Shown here: positions 1-9,967 of the stretch, piece by piece
Layout: every line of letters starts with the position of its first letter
How positions within the stretch are numbered: position 1 is the first letter of the stretch
NCBI RefSeq assembly: GCF_023230885.1
Contig: NZ_JALNWM010000011.1
Span: 1 to 27,344, forward strand
From: Desulfocurvus sp.
GTDB lineage: Bacteria; Desulfobacterota; Desulfovibrionia; Desulfovibrionales; Desulfovibrionaceae
Direction: 5' to 3'
DNA length: 27,344 bases
Notes under the pieces: generated by a model
What the model saw: the letters and a program-made list of their open reading frames with translations, nothing else
The model's database searches: none
What the model was told of the DNA's origin: nothing
Made by a program: the position numbers and the translations under genes

Positions 1-199
1 CCGCGAGGTCTGCGAAATGCTCAAGACCGGCAAGAGCCCCTGGCACTTCATCGAATTCATGGCCTGCCCGGGCGGCTGCGTGTGCGGCGGCGGGCAGCCC
101 ATCATGCCCGGCGTGCTTGAGGCAATGGATCGCCGGACCACCAGGATTTATGCCGGGTTAAAGAACCGTTTGGCCATGATGTCGGCCAACAGGGCATAA
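1..199 (+). CDS. hydA: Periplasmic [FeFe] hydrogenase large subunit, C-terminal fragment
   Basis: This is the last ~65 codons of the large catalytic subunit, cut by the window edge; the open frame starts at base 2. The enzyme oxidises or produces H2 in the periplasm using the H-cluster. The stretch MACPGGCVCGGGQP is the family signature that supplies the last cysteine ligands (CxxxC) of the H-cluster. The stop is followed after 10 bases by hydB, as in the hydAB operon of Desulfovibrio vulgaris. The N-terminal ferredoxin-like part lies outside the window, so the soluble two-subunit form is inferred from the hydB neighbour. Identification is confident. Confidence 0.93.
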   Translation, partial: REVCEMLKTGKSPWHFIEFMACPGGCVCGGGQPIMPGVLEAMDRRTTRIYAGLKNRLAMMSANRA

Positions 200-209
200 G
201 GAGGGCGCC

Positions 210-581
210 ATGCGCATTGTCGATTTCACCCGTCGCCAGTTCCTCAAGGTCGGCTGCATCGGCTGCGCCGGGATGCTGGTCAGTCTGCGGTTCACCGCCA
301 GAGCCATCGCCGCGGCCAAGGATCTCAAGGGATACATGCTGGACAGGATCAACGGCGTCTACGCGGCGGATGCGGCCTTCAAATTCCGCGCCTCGCAGGA
401 CAACCCCCAGGTCATCACCCTCTACAAGAGCTGGCTTGAGGAGCCCATGAGCCACAAGGCCGAGCAGTTCCTGCACATGCACTGGACCGACAGGTCCAAG
501 GGCCTGAAGAAGCTGCGCGCCGAAGGCGCCTATCCCAACCCGCGCGCCGCCGAGTTCGACGGCGGCTACCCTTACGAGTAA
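210..581 (+). CDS. hydB: Periplasmic [FeFe] hydrogenase small subunit with Tat signal
   Basis: The product is a 123-residue small subunit that wraps around HydA and carries the export signal for the complex. Residues 8-13 (TRRQFLK region) form a twin-arginine motif, followed by a hydrophobic stretch and a likely cleavage site near ARAIAA (about residue 35). The mature part contains the conserved YMLDRINGVY and RASQDN segments and ends in PYPYE, matching my memory of D. vulgaris HydB. The ATG at 210 is preceded by an AAGGAGG ribosome site. HydA lacks its own signal, so HydB is thought to carry it across by hitchhiking. Length is normal for the family. Confidence 0.95.
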   Translation: MRIVDFTRRQFLKVGCIGCAGMLVSLRFTARAIAAAKDLKGYMLDRINGVYAADAAFKFRASQDNPQVITLYKSWLEEPMSHKAEQFLHMHWTDRSKGLKKLRAEGAYPNPRAAEFDGGYPYE

Positions 582-1092
582 CCCGTCCCGGGGGTCCGGG
601 CCTGAGATCAGGAGCGTCCGCCTCTGCCTCAAGGGTCCGCCCCTCCCCGCCATGCCGCCCGCCAGAAGCTTGCGCGCCACCGCGCCGCCAGCTTCGGCAT
701 TCCCTCACCTAGCCTGGCACCGGTCGCCTGGACGGCCACCAGGGCCCGCGCCCCGGCCCCAAATGGCCGAAGCCCCGCCGCGCGGGCCTCGCCTGCTGTC
801 CCGAAGCGCCGCGCCCCTCCCGGACGCCGCCCCGCCGCGCCCTCCCCCATCGCGGGCACAGCGCCCCCGGAGGGCCGCGCCAGGGCCGCCATGCGAAAAC
901 CGCTCCTGCCCACCGGCTGGCCGGGGGCGGAGCGGTCTCCTGCATTCACTATGGATATCGAAATGTTACAGTTGTGGCGACCCTGCCGGGCGCCCGGCGG
1001 TTTCCGGGGCCGGGCGCACGGCGCGAACGCGCGCTGCGCCCCGCAGGACGCGGGGGCTCCCGGCCCGCCGTCCGGCCCGGGCGGCCCGGGCT
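582..1092. other. Gene-free interval between hydB and ugd
   Basis: About 510 bases of very GC-rich sequence separate the 3' ends of hydB (plus) and ugd (minus). Open frames exist on both strands but are GC-driven, rich in Arg, Pro, Gly and Ala, and resemble no family I know. The only well-defined element is the minus-strand terminator at 896-936. A short AT-rich patch lies at 946-978 without a convincing promoter on either strand. CCTGA-GA-TCAGG at 601-612 is a small inverted repeat just after hydB, but it has no T-tract. Confidence 0.6.
896..936 (-). terminator. Intrinsic terminator downstream of ugd
   Basis: ACCGCTCC at 899-906 pairs perfectly with GGAGCGGT at 929-936. Inside it GCCC (908-911) pairs with GGGC (925-928), and CGGC (914-917) pairs with GCCG (920-923), giving a nested stem of 16 pairs with small interruptions. 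On the plus strand AAAA (896-899) precedes the stem, so on the minus strand the hairpin is followed by a short T run. This is the correct polarity to end transcription of ugd, whose stop codon is about 157 bases upstream on that strand. Confidence 0.75.
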
Positions 1093-2430
1093 CTACACCG
1101 GGTCGGGGCGGCCGATACTGAAGTAGGCGAAGCCGCCGTTGGCCAGCTCGCGCGGGTTGTAGAGGTTGCGGCCGTCGAAGAGCACCGGGGCGCGCAGGGT
1201 GGCCTTGATGCGCTCGAAATCCGGCGTGCGGAACTGGTTCCACTCCGTGACCACCGCCAGGGCGTCGGCGCCATCCAGAACGTCGTACTGGGCGTCCACG
1301 ACCTCGGCCAGGGCGTTGCCCGCCAGCTCGCGCCGGGCGCCCGGCCCGGCCACGGGGTCGAAGGCGCGCACCTTCATGCCCAGATTCGTCAGGTATTCGA
1401 TGGTCTTGAGGGACGACGCCTCGCGGATGTCGTCGGTGTTGGCCTTGAAGGCCAGGCCCCACAGGGCCAGGGTCCGCCCGGCGACGCCGCCCTGGTCCGC
1501 GAAGTAGCGCTCCACGCGCTTGGCGACGGCCAGCTTCTGGCGGTCGTTGACCTCGTCCACCGCCGTGAGCAGCTGCGGGGCGACGCCGGCCTCGCGGGCG
1601 GTGTTGATCAGCGCCTTCACGTCCTTGGGGAAGCAGGAGCCGCCGTAGCCCACGCCGGGATAGATGAAATGGTAGCCGATGCGCTGGTCGGACCCGATGC
1701 CCTGGCGGACCATGCGCACGTCGGCGCCCACGCGCTCGCAGATGCCCGCGATCTCGTTGATGAAGGATATCTTGGTCGCCAGCATGCAGTTGGCGGCGTA
1801 CTTGGTCATTTCCGCACTGCGCACGTTCATGACGATGAGCTTGTCGCGGGTGCGGGCGAAGGGCGCGTAGAGGGCGCGCATGACATCGGCGGTGTCCTCG
1901 TTGTCCGTGCCGAGGACCACGCGGTCGGGCTTCATGAAGTCCGCCACGGCGTCGCCCTCCTTGAGGAACTCGGGGTTGGAGACCACGTCGAAGGCGATGT
2001 CCGCCCCGCGCCGCTCCAGCTCGGCGGCCACCAGGGCGCGCACCTGGTCGGCGGTGCCCACGGGCACGGTGGACTTGTCCACCACGATGAGCGGGGCGGT
2101 CATGGTCTGGCCGATCTGCCGGGCCACCTGGTACACGAAACTCAGGTCGCACGATCCGTCGGGGCGGCTGGGGGTGCCCACGGTGATGAAGACCACCCGC
2201 GCCCCGTCCAGGCCCTCGGCCAGCTCGGTGGTAAAGGTCAGGCGCCCCTCGCGGGTGCCCCGGGCCACGAGATCCTCCAGGCCGGGCTCGTAGATGTGCA
2301 CCTGCCCGGCGCGCAGCTTCGCCACCACGGCGGGGTTCACGTCCACGCAGCGCACGGAGTTGCCCATTTCGGCCAGGCAGGCGGCGCTCACCAGGCCCAC
2401 ATATCCGGTTCCCACGATGCAGATGTTCAT
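1093..2430 (-). CDS. ugd: UDP-glucose 6-dehydrogenase
   Basis: The product is a 445-residue cytosolic enzyme that oxidises UDP-glucose twice with NAD+ to UDP-glucuronate, a precursor for surface polysaccharides. The N-terminal Rossmann motif GTGYVGL (residues 7-13) binds NAD. STVPVGT (120-126) and NPEFLKEG (152-159) are family signatures. The catalytic cysteine is C266 in YGGSCFPKD. Length is typical. The ATG at 2430-2428 has an AAGGA site 8 bases upstream. It is transcribed alone, divergently from pdxJ, and ends at the terminator at 896-936. A related UDP-ManNAc dehydrogenase is possible but less likely given the motif set. Confidence 0.95.
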   Translation of the reverse strand: MNICIVGTGYVGLVSAACLAEMGNSVRCVDVNPAVVAKLRAGQVHIYEPGLEDLVARGTREGRLTFTTELAEGLDGARVVFITVGTPSRPDGSCDLSFVYQVARQIGQTMTAPLIVVDKSTVPVGTADQVRALVAAELERRGADIAFDVVSNPEFLKEGDAVADFMKPDRVVLGTDNEDTADVMRALYAPFARTRDKLIVMNVRSAEMTKYAANCMLATKISFINEIAGICERVGADVRMVRQGIGSDQRIGYHFIYPGVGYGGSCFPKDVKALINTAREAGVAPQLLTAVDEVNDRQKLAVAKRVERYFADQGGVAGRTLALWGLAFKANTDDIREASSLKTIEYLTNLGMKVRAFDPVAGPGARRELAGNALAEVVDAQYDVLDGADALAVVTEWNQFRTPDFERIKATLRAPVLFDGRNLYNPRELANGGFAYFSIGRPDPV

Positions 2431-2565
2431 CCGGTCGTCCTTGTTCTGTGCGGTTTCGGCCCCCGGGGGCCCGCGAAGGCGCCAAGGTAGTCGCGCCCCG
2501 GGGCTTAGTCAACACCCGGCCAGGGCCGCCCCCCGGGAACAACGCGGCGCCGGGCCCGTTTGCCC

Positions 2566-2593
2566 TTGACATTCCCCGGCGGTTCAGCAGAAT
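2566..2593 (+). promoter_or_regulatory. Candidate sigma-70 promoter for the pdxJ operon
   Basis: A perfect TTGACA -35 box (2566-2571) is followed after 16 bases by CAGAAT (2588-2593), which matches 4 of 6 bases of the -10 consensus. This would start transcription near 2600, about 50 bases before the pdxJ start codon. It lies in the 221-base ugd/pdxJ divergent interval. It is the only TTGACA there on the plus strand. Confidence 0.55.
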
Positions 2594-2651
2594 CCGGCAA
2601 GGGGCCCTGGCCGCCCCGCGAACCATTCAAAAACAGAACAAGGACACGCCC

Positions 2652-3377
2652 ATGCCTTCCCTCGCAGTCAATGTGGACCACATCGCCACCTTGCGTCAGG
2701 CCCGCCGGGGCACAGAACCCGACCCCGTCACCGCCGCCCTCATGGCCGAACTGGCCGGGGCGCGCTGCATCATCTGCCACCTGCGCGAGGACCGCCGCCA
2801 CATCCAGGACCGCGACCTCGACCTGCTGCGCGCCACGGTGCAGACCCGCCTGAACCTGGAAATGGCCGCCACCGACGAAATGCTGGGCATCTGCCTGCGC
2901 ACCCGTCCGGACATCATCTGCCTGGTGCCCGAAAAGCGCCAGGAACTGACCACCGAGGGCGGCCTGGACGTGGCCGGACGCACGGCCTTCATCCGCGACT
3001 ACCTGCGCCCCGTGCTCGACGCGGGCATCGAAACCAGCCTGTTCGTCGACGCCGACCCCCGCCAGGTGGAGGCCGCCGCCCAGACCGGCACCGGGTACAT
3101 CGAACTGCACACCGGGCACTACGCCGACGCGACCACCCCCGCCGCCGCCAAGGCGGAGCTGGAGCGCATCCTGGCCGCCATCCGCCAGGCCCGCGAGCTG
3201 GGCCTGGGGGTCAACCTCGGCCACGGCCTGAACTACACGAACATCGCGCCCTTCGCCCAGGTGCCCGGCATCAACGAGTACTCCATCGGACACAGCATCA
3301 TCTCGCGCGCGGCCTTCGTGGGCATCTCCCAGGCCGTACGGGAGATGAACGACATCATCCGCACCTTCGTCGACTAG
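2652..3377 (+). CDS. pdxJ: Pyridoxine 5'-phosphate synthase
   Basis: The product (241 residues) condenses 1-deoxyxylulose 5-phosphate with 3-amino-2-oxopropyl phosphate to pyridoxine 5'-phosphate in the DXP-dependent vitamin B6 pathway. The TIM-barrel signatures are all present: VNVDHIATLRQARRG near the N terminus, HLREDRRHIQDRD, NLEMA, PEKRQELTTEGG, ELHTGHYA, NLGHGLNY and SIGHSIISRA. An in-frame extension upstream to 2448 exists, but the family begins right at SLAVNVDH, and the ATG at 2652 has an AAGGA site 8 bases before it. This is the first gene of a seven-gene operon; acpS follows 8 bases later, a pairing common in proteobacteria. Confidence 0.96.
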   Translation: MPSLAVNVDHIATLRQARRGTEPDPVTAALMAELAGARCIICHLREDRRHIQDRDLDLLRATVQTRLNLEMAATDEMLGICLRTRPDIICLVPEKRQELTTEGGLDVAGRTAFIRDYLRPVLDAGIETSLFVDADPRQVEAAAQTGTGYIELHTGHYADATTPAAAKAELERILAAIRQARELGLGVNLGHGLNYTNIAPFAQVPGINEYSIGHSIISRAAFVGISQAVREMNDIIRTFVD

Positions 3378-3385
3378 GGGGCCCC

Positions 3386-3763
3386 ATGATCGTCGGCCTC
3401 GGCCTGGACGTGGTGGAACTGCAACGGGTGGAGGCGGCCCTGGGCCGCTTCGGCGACCGTTTCGTCCGCCGCATCCTGACCCCGGCGGAACGGGAGGGCC
3501 TGCCCCGGGCGGGCGCGGCCGCCTATCTGGCCGCGCGCTTCGCGGCCAAGGAGGCCGCCGCCAAGGCCCTGGGCACGGGCATCGCCTCGGGCGTGGGCTT
3601 CCAGGACATGGAAATCCTGCGCCTGCCCTCGGGTCAGCCCGAGCTGCGCCTGTCGGGCGGAGCCGCCCGGCGCCTGGGGGCCCTGGGCGGCACGCGGACC
3701 CACGTCAGCCTGACCCACGGCCGCGACACGGCCGCCGCCGTGGTCGTCCTGGAGCGCCTGTGA
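3386..3763 (+). CDS. acpS: Holo-[acyl-carrier-protein] synthase
   Basis: The product (125 residues) transfers the 4'-phosphopantetheine arm from CoA to apo-ACP, activating it for fatty-acid synthesis. Both diagnostic motifs are present: GLGLDVVELQRVE at the N terminus, which carries the Mg-binding Asp, and ARFAAKEAAAKALGTG at about residues 48-63, which carries the catalytic Glu and Lys. Length is typical for a trimeric AcpS. It starts 8 bases after pdxJ, and its stop codon overlaps the GTG start of the next gene (GTGA at 3760-3763), so translation is coupled. Confidence 0.95.
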   Translation: MIVGLGLDVVELQRVEAALGRFGDRFVRRILTPAEREGLPRAGAAAYLAARFAAKEAAAKALGTGIASGVGFQDMEILRLPSGQPELRLSGGAARRLGALGGTRTHVSLTHGRDTAAAVVVLERL

Positions 3764-5394
3764 CCTGCCGCATCCCCCACGCCCTGCCCCTGCCCGTGCC
3801 CGCCGAAATGGCCGCCTGGGACCGCGCGGCCATCCACGAATTCGGCCTGCGCCAGGAAGTGCTCATGGAAAACGCCGGGCGCGCCGCCGCCGAGGTGGCC
3901 CTGGCCGCCCTGGGCGGCGCGGACGGGGCCTGCGGCCTGCGGGCCCTGGTCCTGGCCGGGGGGGGCAACAACGGCGGCGACGCCTTCGTGGCCGCGCGGC
4001 ACCTGGCCGACGCCGGGGCGCGGGTGCTGGTGCTGCACGCCGGGCCCGCCCGGCGCTACCGGGGCGCTGCGGCGGCGAACCTGCGCCTGGCCCGGCGCAT
4101 GGGCCTGCCCGTGGCCCGCCCGGGCGCGCGCGGCCCCGAGGCCGCGGCCCTGGCCGCCTGGGAGGGCCGCGCTCCGGACCTCGTCGTGGACGGCCTGCTG
4201 GGCACGGGCTTTTCCGGCCCCCTGCGCCCCGAGGCCCGGGCCTGGATCGAGGCCGCCAACCGCCTGGGCCGCGAGGCCTTCGTCCTGGCCCTGGACATCC
4301 CCTCGGGCCTGGACGGCCGGACGGGCCGCCCGGGCCCCGTGGCCGTGGCGGCCGACGCCACGGTCTGCTTCCAGGCCGCCAAGCTGGGCACGGCCCTGCC
4401 CGAGGCCGGGCCGTGGACGGGCGAGCTGCACATCGTGCCCATCGGCATCCCCGGATTTCTCATCCGCCAGGCCCCGGCGCGCTGCGCCCTGCTGACCTCG
4501 GGCACGGCCCTGCTGGCCCCGCCGCCCGACCCGCTGCTGCACAAGGGCCGCGCCGGGCATGTGCTGGTGGTCGGCGGGTCGCCGGGGCTTGCGGGGGCGC
4601 CGCTGCTGGCGGCCCTTGGCGCCCTGCGCGGCGGGGCCGGGCTGGCCACGGTGGCCTGCCCCGGGGCCCTGGCCGCCGAGGTCCGCTCGGGCCAGCCCGA
4701 CGTGATGACCCTGCCCCTGGGCCGGGAGCGGGACTGGAGCGCGGCCCTGGCCGCCGAGCTGGCCCCGGCCCTGGAACGTTTCGACGCCCTGGCCCTGGGC
4801 CCGGGGCTGGGCCGCGCGCCCGGCGCCGGGGAGTTCGTGCGCGCGCTGCTGGCCCTGCCCGCCCTGCCGCCCCTGCTGGCCGACGCCGACGCCCTCTTCT
4901 GGCTGGCCCAGGCGCCCACCCTGGCGGCGCGCGCCGCGGTGCTCACCCCGCACCCCGGCGAGGCCGCGCGCCTTGCGGGCACGGACACCGCCGCCGTCCA
5001 GGCCGACCGGCCGGGCACCGCCCGGGCCCTGGCCGCGCGCCTGGACGCCGTGGTGGCCCTCAAGGGCGCGGGCACGGTGGTGGCGGCGCCAGACGGCGCC
5101 GCATGGCTGGCGCCCTTCGCCGTTCCGGCCCTGGCCGTGGCCGGGTCGGGCGACGTGCTCTCGGGGCTCGCGGCCGCGCTGCTGGCCCGGGGGCTGGCCC
5201 CGGCCGAGGCCGCCTGCCTGGGGGTCTACTGGCACGGGCTGGCGGGCGAGGCCGTGCAGGCCCGGGCGCCCCTGCGCGGGGCCCTGGCCTCGGAGATAGC
5301 CGCCGCCCTGCCCCGGGCCCTGGCCGATGCCCTCGGGGAATTTACGCACCCCTCTTCCACAACGACCAGACCGGAGGATCCATCCGATGCTTAA
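3760..5394 (+). CDS. nnr: Bifunctional NAD(P)HX epimerase / ADP-dependent NAD(P)HX dehydratase
   Basis: This 544-residue fused protein repairs hydrated NADH and NADPH. The N-terminal half is the YjeF-N epimerase: AGGGNNGGDAFVAARHL near residues 66-82, VDGLLGTGFSG and LDIPSGLDG. The C-terminal half is the ribokinase-like dehydratase: HKGRAGHVLVVGG, LTPHPGEAARL, LKGAGTVVAAPDG and the nucleotide-binding AGSGDVLSG near residue 462. It starts with GTG, overlaps acpS by 4 bases and overlaps the CBS gene by 8 bases. The order acpS-nnr is common in Desulfovibrio. It acts in the cytosol as metabolite-damage repair and has no obvious defects. Confidence 0.95.
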   Translation: MTCRIPHALPLPVPAEMAAWDRAAIHEFGLRQEVLMENAGRAAAEVALAALGGADGACGLRALVLAGGGNNGGDAFVAARHLADAGARVLVLHAGPARRYRGAAAANLRLARRMGLPVARPGARGPEAAALAAWEGRAPDLVVDGLLGTGFSGPLRPEARAWIEAANRLGREAFVLALDIPSGLDGRTGRPGPVAVAADATVCFQAAKLGTALPEAGPWTGELHIVPIGIPGFLIRQAPARCALLTSGTALLAPPPDPLLHKGRAGHVLVVGGSPGLAGAPLLAALGALRGGAGLATVACPGALAAEVRSGQPDVMTLPLGRERDWSAALAAELAPALERFDALALGPGLGRAPGAGEFVRALLALPALPPLLADADALFWLAQAPTLAARAAVLTPHPGEAARLAGTDTAAVQADRPGTARALAARLDAVVALKGAGTVVAAPDGAAWLAPFAVPALAVAGSGDVLSGLAAALLARGLAPAEAACLGVYWHGLAGEAVQARAPLRGALASEIAAALPRALADALGEFTHPSSTTTRPEDPSDA

Positions 5395-5845
5395 GGCCAA
5401 GGACATCATGACCGCCGAGCCCGTGACCCTGGCTCCCGACACCGACATCGCCACCGCCGCCCGCACCCTGCTCGACACGCGCGTCAACGGCCTGCCGGTG
5501 GTGGACGCCTCCGGCGCCCTGGTCGGCGTGCTGTGCCAAAGCGACCTTGTGGCCCAGCAGAAGACCCTGCGCCTGCCCTCGGTCTTCACCCTGCTGGACG
5601 GGCTCATCCCCCTGTCGTCCACGCGCGACCTGGAGCGCGAGATGGAGCGCATCGCGGCGCTGACCGTGGGCCAGGCCATGAGCCCCGACCCGGTGACCGT
5701 GGCGCCCGACGCGCCCATCTCCGAGGTGGCGACCCTGATGGTGGACCGCAAGTTCCACACCATCCCGGTGGTGGACGGGGGCCGGCTCGTTGGCGTCATC
5801 GGCAAGGAGGACATCCTGCGCACCCTGCTGGACGCCCGGAGCTAG
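5387..5845 (+). CDS. Two-CBS-domain protein
   Basis: This is a 152-residue protein made almost only of a CBS-domain pair. The first runs from about residue 5 (AKDIMTAEPVTLAPDTDI) through NGLPVVDASGALVGV. The second begins at VGQAMSPDPVTVAPDAPI and continues through FHTIPVVDGGRLVGVIGKEDIL. Such Bateman modules bind adenine nucleotides and usually sense energy charge, but stand-alone versions have no fixed partner, so the specific role is unknown. The start is the ATG at 5387 with GGAGGA 8 bases upstream; an in-frame ATG at 5327 lies inside nnr and lacks a ribosome site. It overlaps nnr by 8 bases. Confidence 0.88.
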   Translation: MLKAKDIMTAEPVTLAPDTDIATAARTLLDTRVNGLPVVDASGALVGVLCQSDLVAQQKTLRLPSVFTLLDGLIPLSSTRDLEREMERIAALTVGQAMSPDPVTVAPDAPISEVATLMVDRKFHTIPVVDGGRLVGVIGKEDILRTLLDARS

Positions 5846-5848
5846 GAC

Positions 5849-6376
5849 GTGACCGCAGGCGACGCCCCGACCCTGACCCTGCTTCTGCCCGACGAGGCGG
5901 CCACCCTGGCCCTGGGCCGGGCCCTGGCCCGGGCCCTGGACGCCACGGACCCGGCCCAGGCGCTGCTGCTTTGCGGCGACCTGGGCGCGGGCAAGACGAC
6001 CCTGGTGCGCGCCCTGGTGCCCGAACTGCCCGGCGGCGGGGACGCCCGCGTGTCCAGCCCGAGCTTCAACATCATGAACCTCTACCCCACGGACCCGGAA
6101 ACCGCCCACTTCGACCTCTACCGCCTGGAGGGGCTCGCGCCCGACGAGACCCTGCTGGAGCACCTGCACGACCCGGGGCTGCTGGTGCTGGTGGAATGGG
6201 CCCAGTACCTGGACCGCGCCCACTGGCCCGCCGGGCACCTGCTGCTCCAATGGCGCCAGAGCCGGTCGGGGCGCTCGGTGGTCTTGACGGCGCGAGGAAA
6301 GAAGGCCAAGGAAACCCTTCACGCGCTGGCAATCGATTACGGCGCGCACGATCCGCAAATCCGTCCCCAGGAGTGA
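5849..6376 (+). CDS. tsaE: tRNA threonylcarbamoyladenosine biosynthesis ATPase
   Basis: The product (175 residues) is the P-loop ATPase that works with TsaB and TsaD to add threonylcarbamoyl to A37 of ANN-decoding tRNAs. The Walker A motif GDLGAGKT is at residues 43-50. SSPSFNIMNLY is the family's switch-like segment, HFDLYRLEG follows, and LVLVEWAQYL holds the Walker-B-like region. The GTG start follows the CBS stop by 3 bases, and the ribosome site overlaps that stop. It sits in the middle of the operon, with lysC 6 bases downstream. Length is near typical (~150-165), with a slightly longer N terminus. Confidence 0.93.
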   Translation: MTAGDAPTLTLLLPDEAATLALGRALARALDATDPAQALLLCGDLGAGKTTLVRALVPELPGGGDARVSSPSFNIMNLYPTDPETAHFDLYRLEGLAPDETLLEHLHDPGLLVLVEWAQYLDRAHWPAGHLLLQWRQSRSGRSVVLTARGKKAKETLHALAIDYGAHDPQIRPQE

Positions 6377-6382
6377 CGCTAC

Positions 6383-7617
6383 ATGGGCATCATTGTTCAG
6401 AAGTTCGGGGGAACCTCCGTGGCCGGCCTGGAGCGCATGCGCCAGGTGCTGGCCAAGGTCCGCTCCGCCCGCTGCGACGGGGCCAACAAGGTCGTCGTCG
6501 TGCTCTCGGCCATGGCCGGGGAGACCAACCGGCTCATCGACCTGGCCCGGCAGTGGTCGCCGCGCCCCGACGCGGCCGAGATGGACTCGCTGGTCTCCAC
6601 CGGCGAGCAGGTCTCCGTGGCGCTGTTCGCCATGCTGCTCAAGGACGCGGGCATCAAGGCCCGCTCCCTGCTCGGCTTCCAGGCCGACGTGCGCACGGAT
6701 TCGCGCTACGGCAAGGCCCGCATCCTGGGCATCGACAGCGAAAAGCTGCGCGCCATGCTGGAAACCCACGATGTGCTGGTCATGGCCGGTTTCCAGGGCG
6801 TGGACTGCAAGGAGCGCATCACCACCCTGGGCCGCGGCGGCTCGGACACCTCGGCCGTGGCCATGGCCGTGGCCATCTCCGCCGACGTGTGCGAGATCTA
6901 CACCGACGTGGACGGCGTCTACACCACCGACCCGAACCTGTGCTCCACAGCGCGCAAGATACCGAAAATCAGCTACGACGAAATGCTGGAAATGGCCAGC
7001 ATGGGCGCCAAGGTGCTCCAGATCCGTTCCGTCGAGTTCGCCAAGAAATACAACATGACCGTCCATGTCCGCTCCACCTTCTCGGACTGCAACGGCACCT
7101 TCGTAACCCAGGAGGATGAAAGCATGGAAGCCGTTCTGGTTTCGGGCATCGCGTACGACAAGGACCAGGCCCGGGTCACCATCCTGGATGTCCAGGACCG
7201 CCCCGGCGTGGCCTCGGCCCTGTTCTCGCCCCTGGCCGACGCGGGCATCGTGGTGGACATGATCATCCAGAACACCTCGCGCGACGGCAAGACCACGGAC
7301 ATGACCTTCACCGTGCCCCGGGCGGACCTGGACGAGACCCTGCAAATCATCGAGGCCATCAAGCACCGCCTGGGCGCCACCGACGTGCTCACCGACGAGC
7401 GCGTGGCCAAGGTCTCGGTCATCGGCGTGGGCATGCGCTCCCATTCGGGGGTGGCCTCGCGCATGTTCGCCGCCCTGCACGACGAGGGCATCAACATCCT
7501 GATGATCTCCACCTCCGAGATCAAGGTCACCTGCCTCATCGAGGAGAAATACACCGAGCTGGCCGTGCGCACGCTGCACGACAAATTCGAGCTGGACAAG
7601 GCCGGGAACACCTGCTG

Positions 7618-7618
<1 letters not shown>
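6383..7618 (+). CDS. lysC: Aspartate kinase
   Basis: The product (411 residues) phosphorylates aspartate at the start of the lysine, threonine, methionine and diaminopimelate pathways. The N-terminal amino-acid kinase domain begins with IVQKFGGTSVAGLERM, and RGGSDTSAVAMA with CEIYTDVDGVYTTDP are catalytic signatures. Two C-terminal ACT domains follow: VTILDVQDRPGVAS near residue 270 and SVIGVGMRSHSGVAS near residue 350. The single-chain form of about 410 residues with tandem ACT domains is normally feedback-inhibited by lysine and/or threonine. The stop codon overlaps the next start (TGATG), so cimA is translationally coupled. Confidence 0.96.
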
Positions 7619-9234
<1,616 letters not shown>

Positions 9235-9249
9235 CCCGGGGGAGGCGCC

Positions 9250-9816
9250 GTGGCCGGAACGGGGTCCATGCTGCGATGCTGGCTCCTGGCCGCCGGGGCC
9301 GCCTGCACCCTGGCCCTGGCGGGGCTTGTGCTGTCCTATTTCCTGTGGGCCCGGCTGGACTCGGCCCCGGCCATGCCCTGCGTCCAGGGCGACGACCGCT
9401 GGCGCGAGGCCGAAGCGGCCCTGCGCCACGCCGCGGCCCTGCTGTCCGACGAGGCGCCGGAGCTGGAGCTGACCCCGGCGCATATCTTCCACCTCCCCCT
9501 GCGCCACCTGTGCGTCGCGCGCCACGGCGAAAGCCTCGCGGCCCTGCGCGCCCGCCTGGACGCGGACTGGGACTGCGCCCCGGCCTGGGAGCGCGAGGTT
9601 CTGGCCAACGACGCCTTCCTGTCGCTGCTGGCGGTGACCGAGGAGGGCGCCGTGGTGCCCGTGCGCCTGAACCGCGCGGGCTTCGACGCGGCCGGGGAGC
9701 TGCCCGAACGCATCGCGCCCACGGCGCGGCTGGTGCTGCGCAAGCGCCCGGGCGGCGAGCAGGTGCTCCTGCGCGCGCCCGACCCCGACCCCGCCCCCGA
9801 GGCCCCCGCGCACTGA
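9250..9816 (+). CDS. Membrane-anchored protein of unknown function
   Basis: I do not recognise a family for this 188-residue protein. It starts with GTG behind a strong GGGGGAGG site (an in-frame ATG six codons later is possible). Residues 8-32 form one hydrophobic helix, consistent with an uncleaved signal anchor and a periplasmic body. The rest is Ala/Glu/Arg-rich, with cysteines near residues 43, 94 and 115. It follows cimA by 15 bases and so may be co-transcribed with that operon. The base composition matches its neighbours. Confidence 0.7.
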   Translation: MAGTGSMLRCWLLAAGAACTLALAGLVLSYFLWARLDSAPAMPCVQGDDRWREAEAALRHAAALLSDEAPELELTPAHIFHLPLRHLCVARHGESLAALRARLDADWDCAPAWEREVLANDAFLSLLAVTEEGAVVPVRLNRAGFDAAGELPERIAPTARLVLRKRPGGEQVLLRAPDPDPAPEAPAH

Positions 9817-9847
9817 AAAACTCGACAACCCGGGTACGCATATTGCA

Positions 9848-9893
9848 TGATATGATCGACCCCGGTACCCGGCGGTCGGGAAACCGACGCCGG
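9848..9893 (+). promoter_or_regulatory. Extended -10 promoter and structured leader of the muramidase-like gene
   Basis: TGATATGAT at 9848-9856 is an extended -10 element (TGn plus TATGAT); there is no good -35 at normal spacing. An 8-bp inverted repeat, CCGGGTAC (9830-9837) and GTACCCGG (9865-9872), brackets it. CATAT (9839-9843) and ATATG (9850-9854) form a smaller repeat over the -10. Just after the expected start of transcription, CCGGC-G-GTCGG-GAAA-CCGAC-GCCGG (9869-9893) folds into a ten-pair stem with one bulged G and a GAAA tetraloop. The leader would be about 100 bases long. I cannot assign it to a known riboswitch. Confidence 0.5.
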
Positions 9894-9967
9894 GCCGACG
9901 TGAACCCACACGGCCACCCGCCGCCCCCCGGCGGCCGGGGCGGCACCCGAGGCACGGCAGACCCGGC

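Noticed and set aside
3634..5823. Minus-strand open frame opposite nnr and the CBS gene
   Set aside because: The plus-strand genes have complete family motifs and coupled starts; the antisense product has none.
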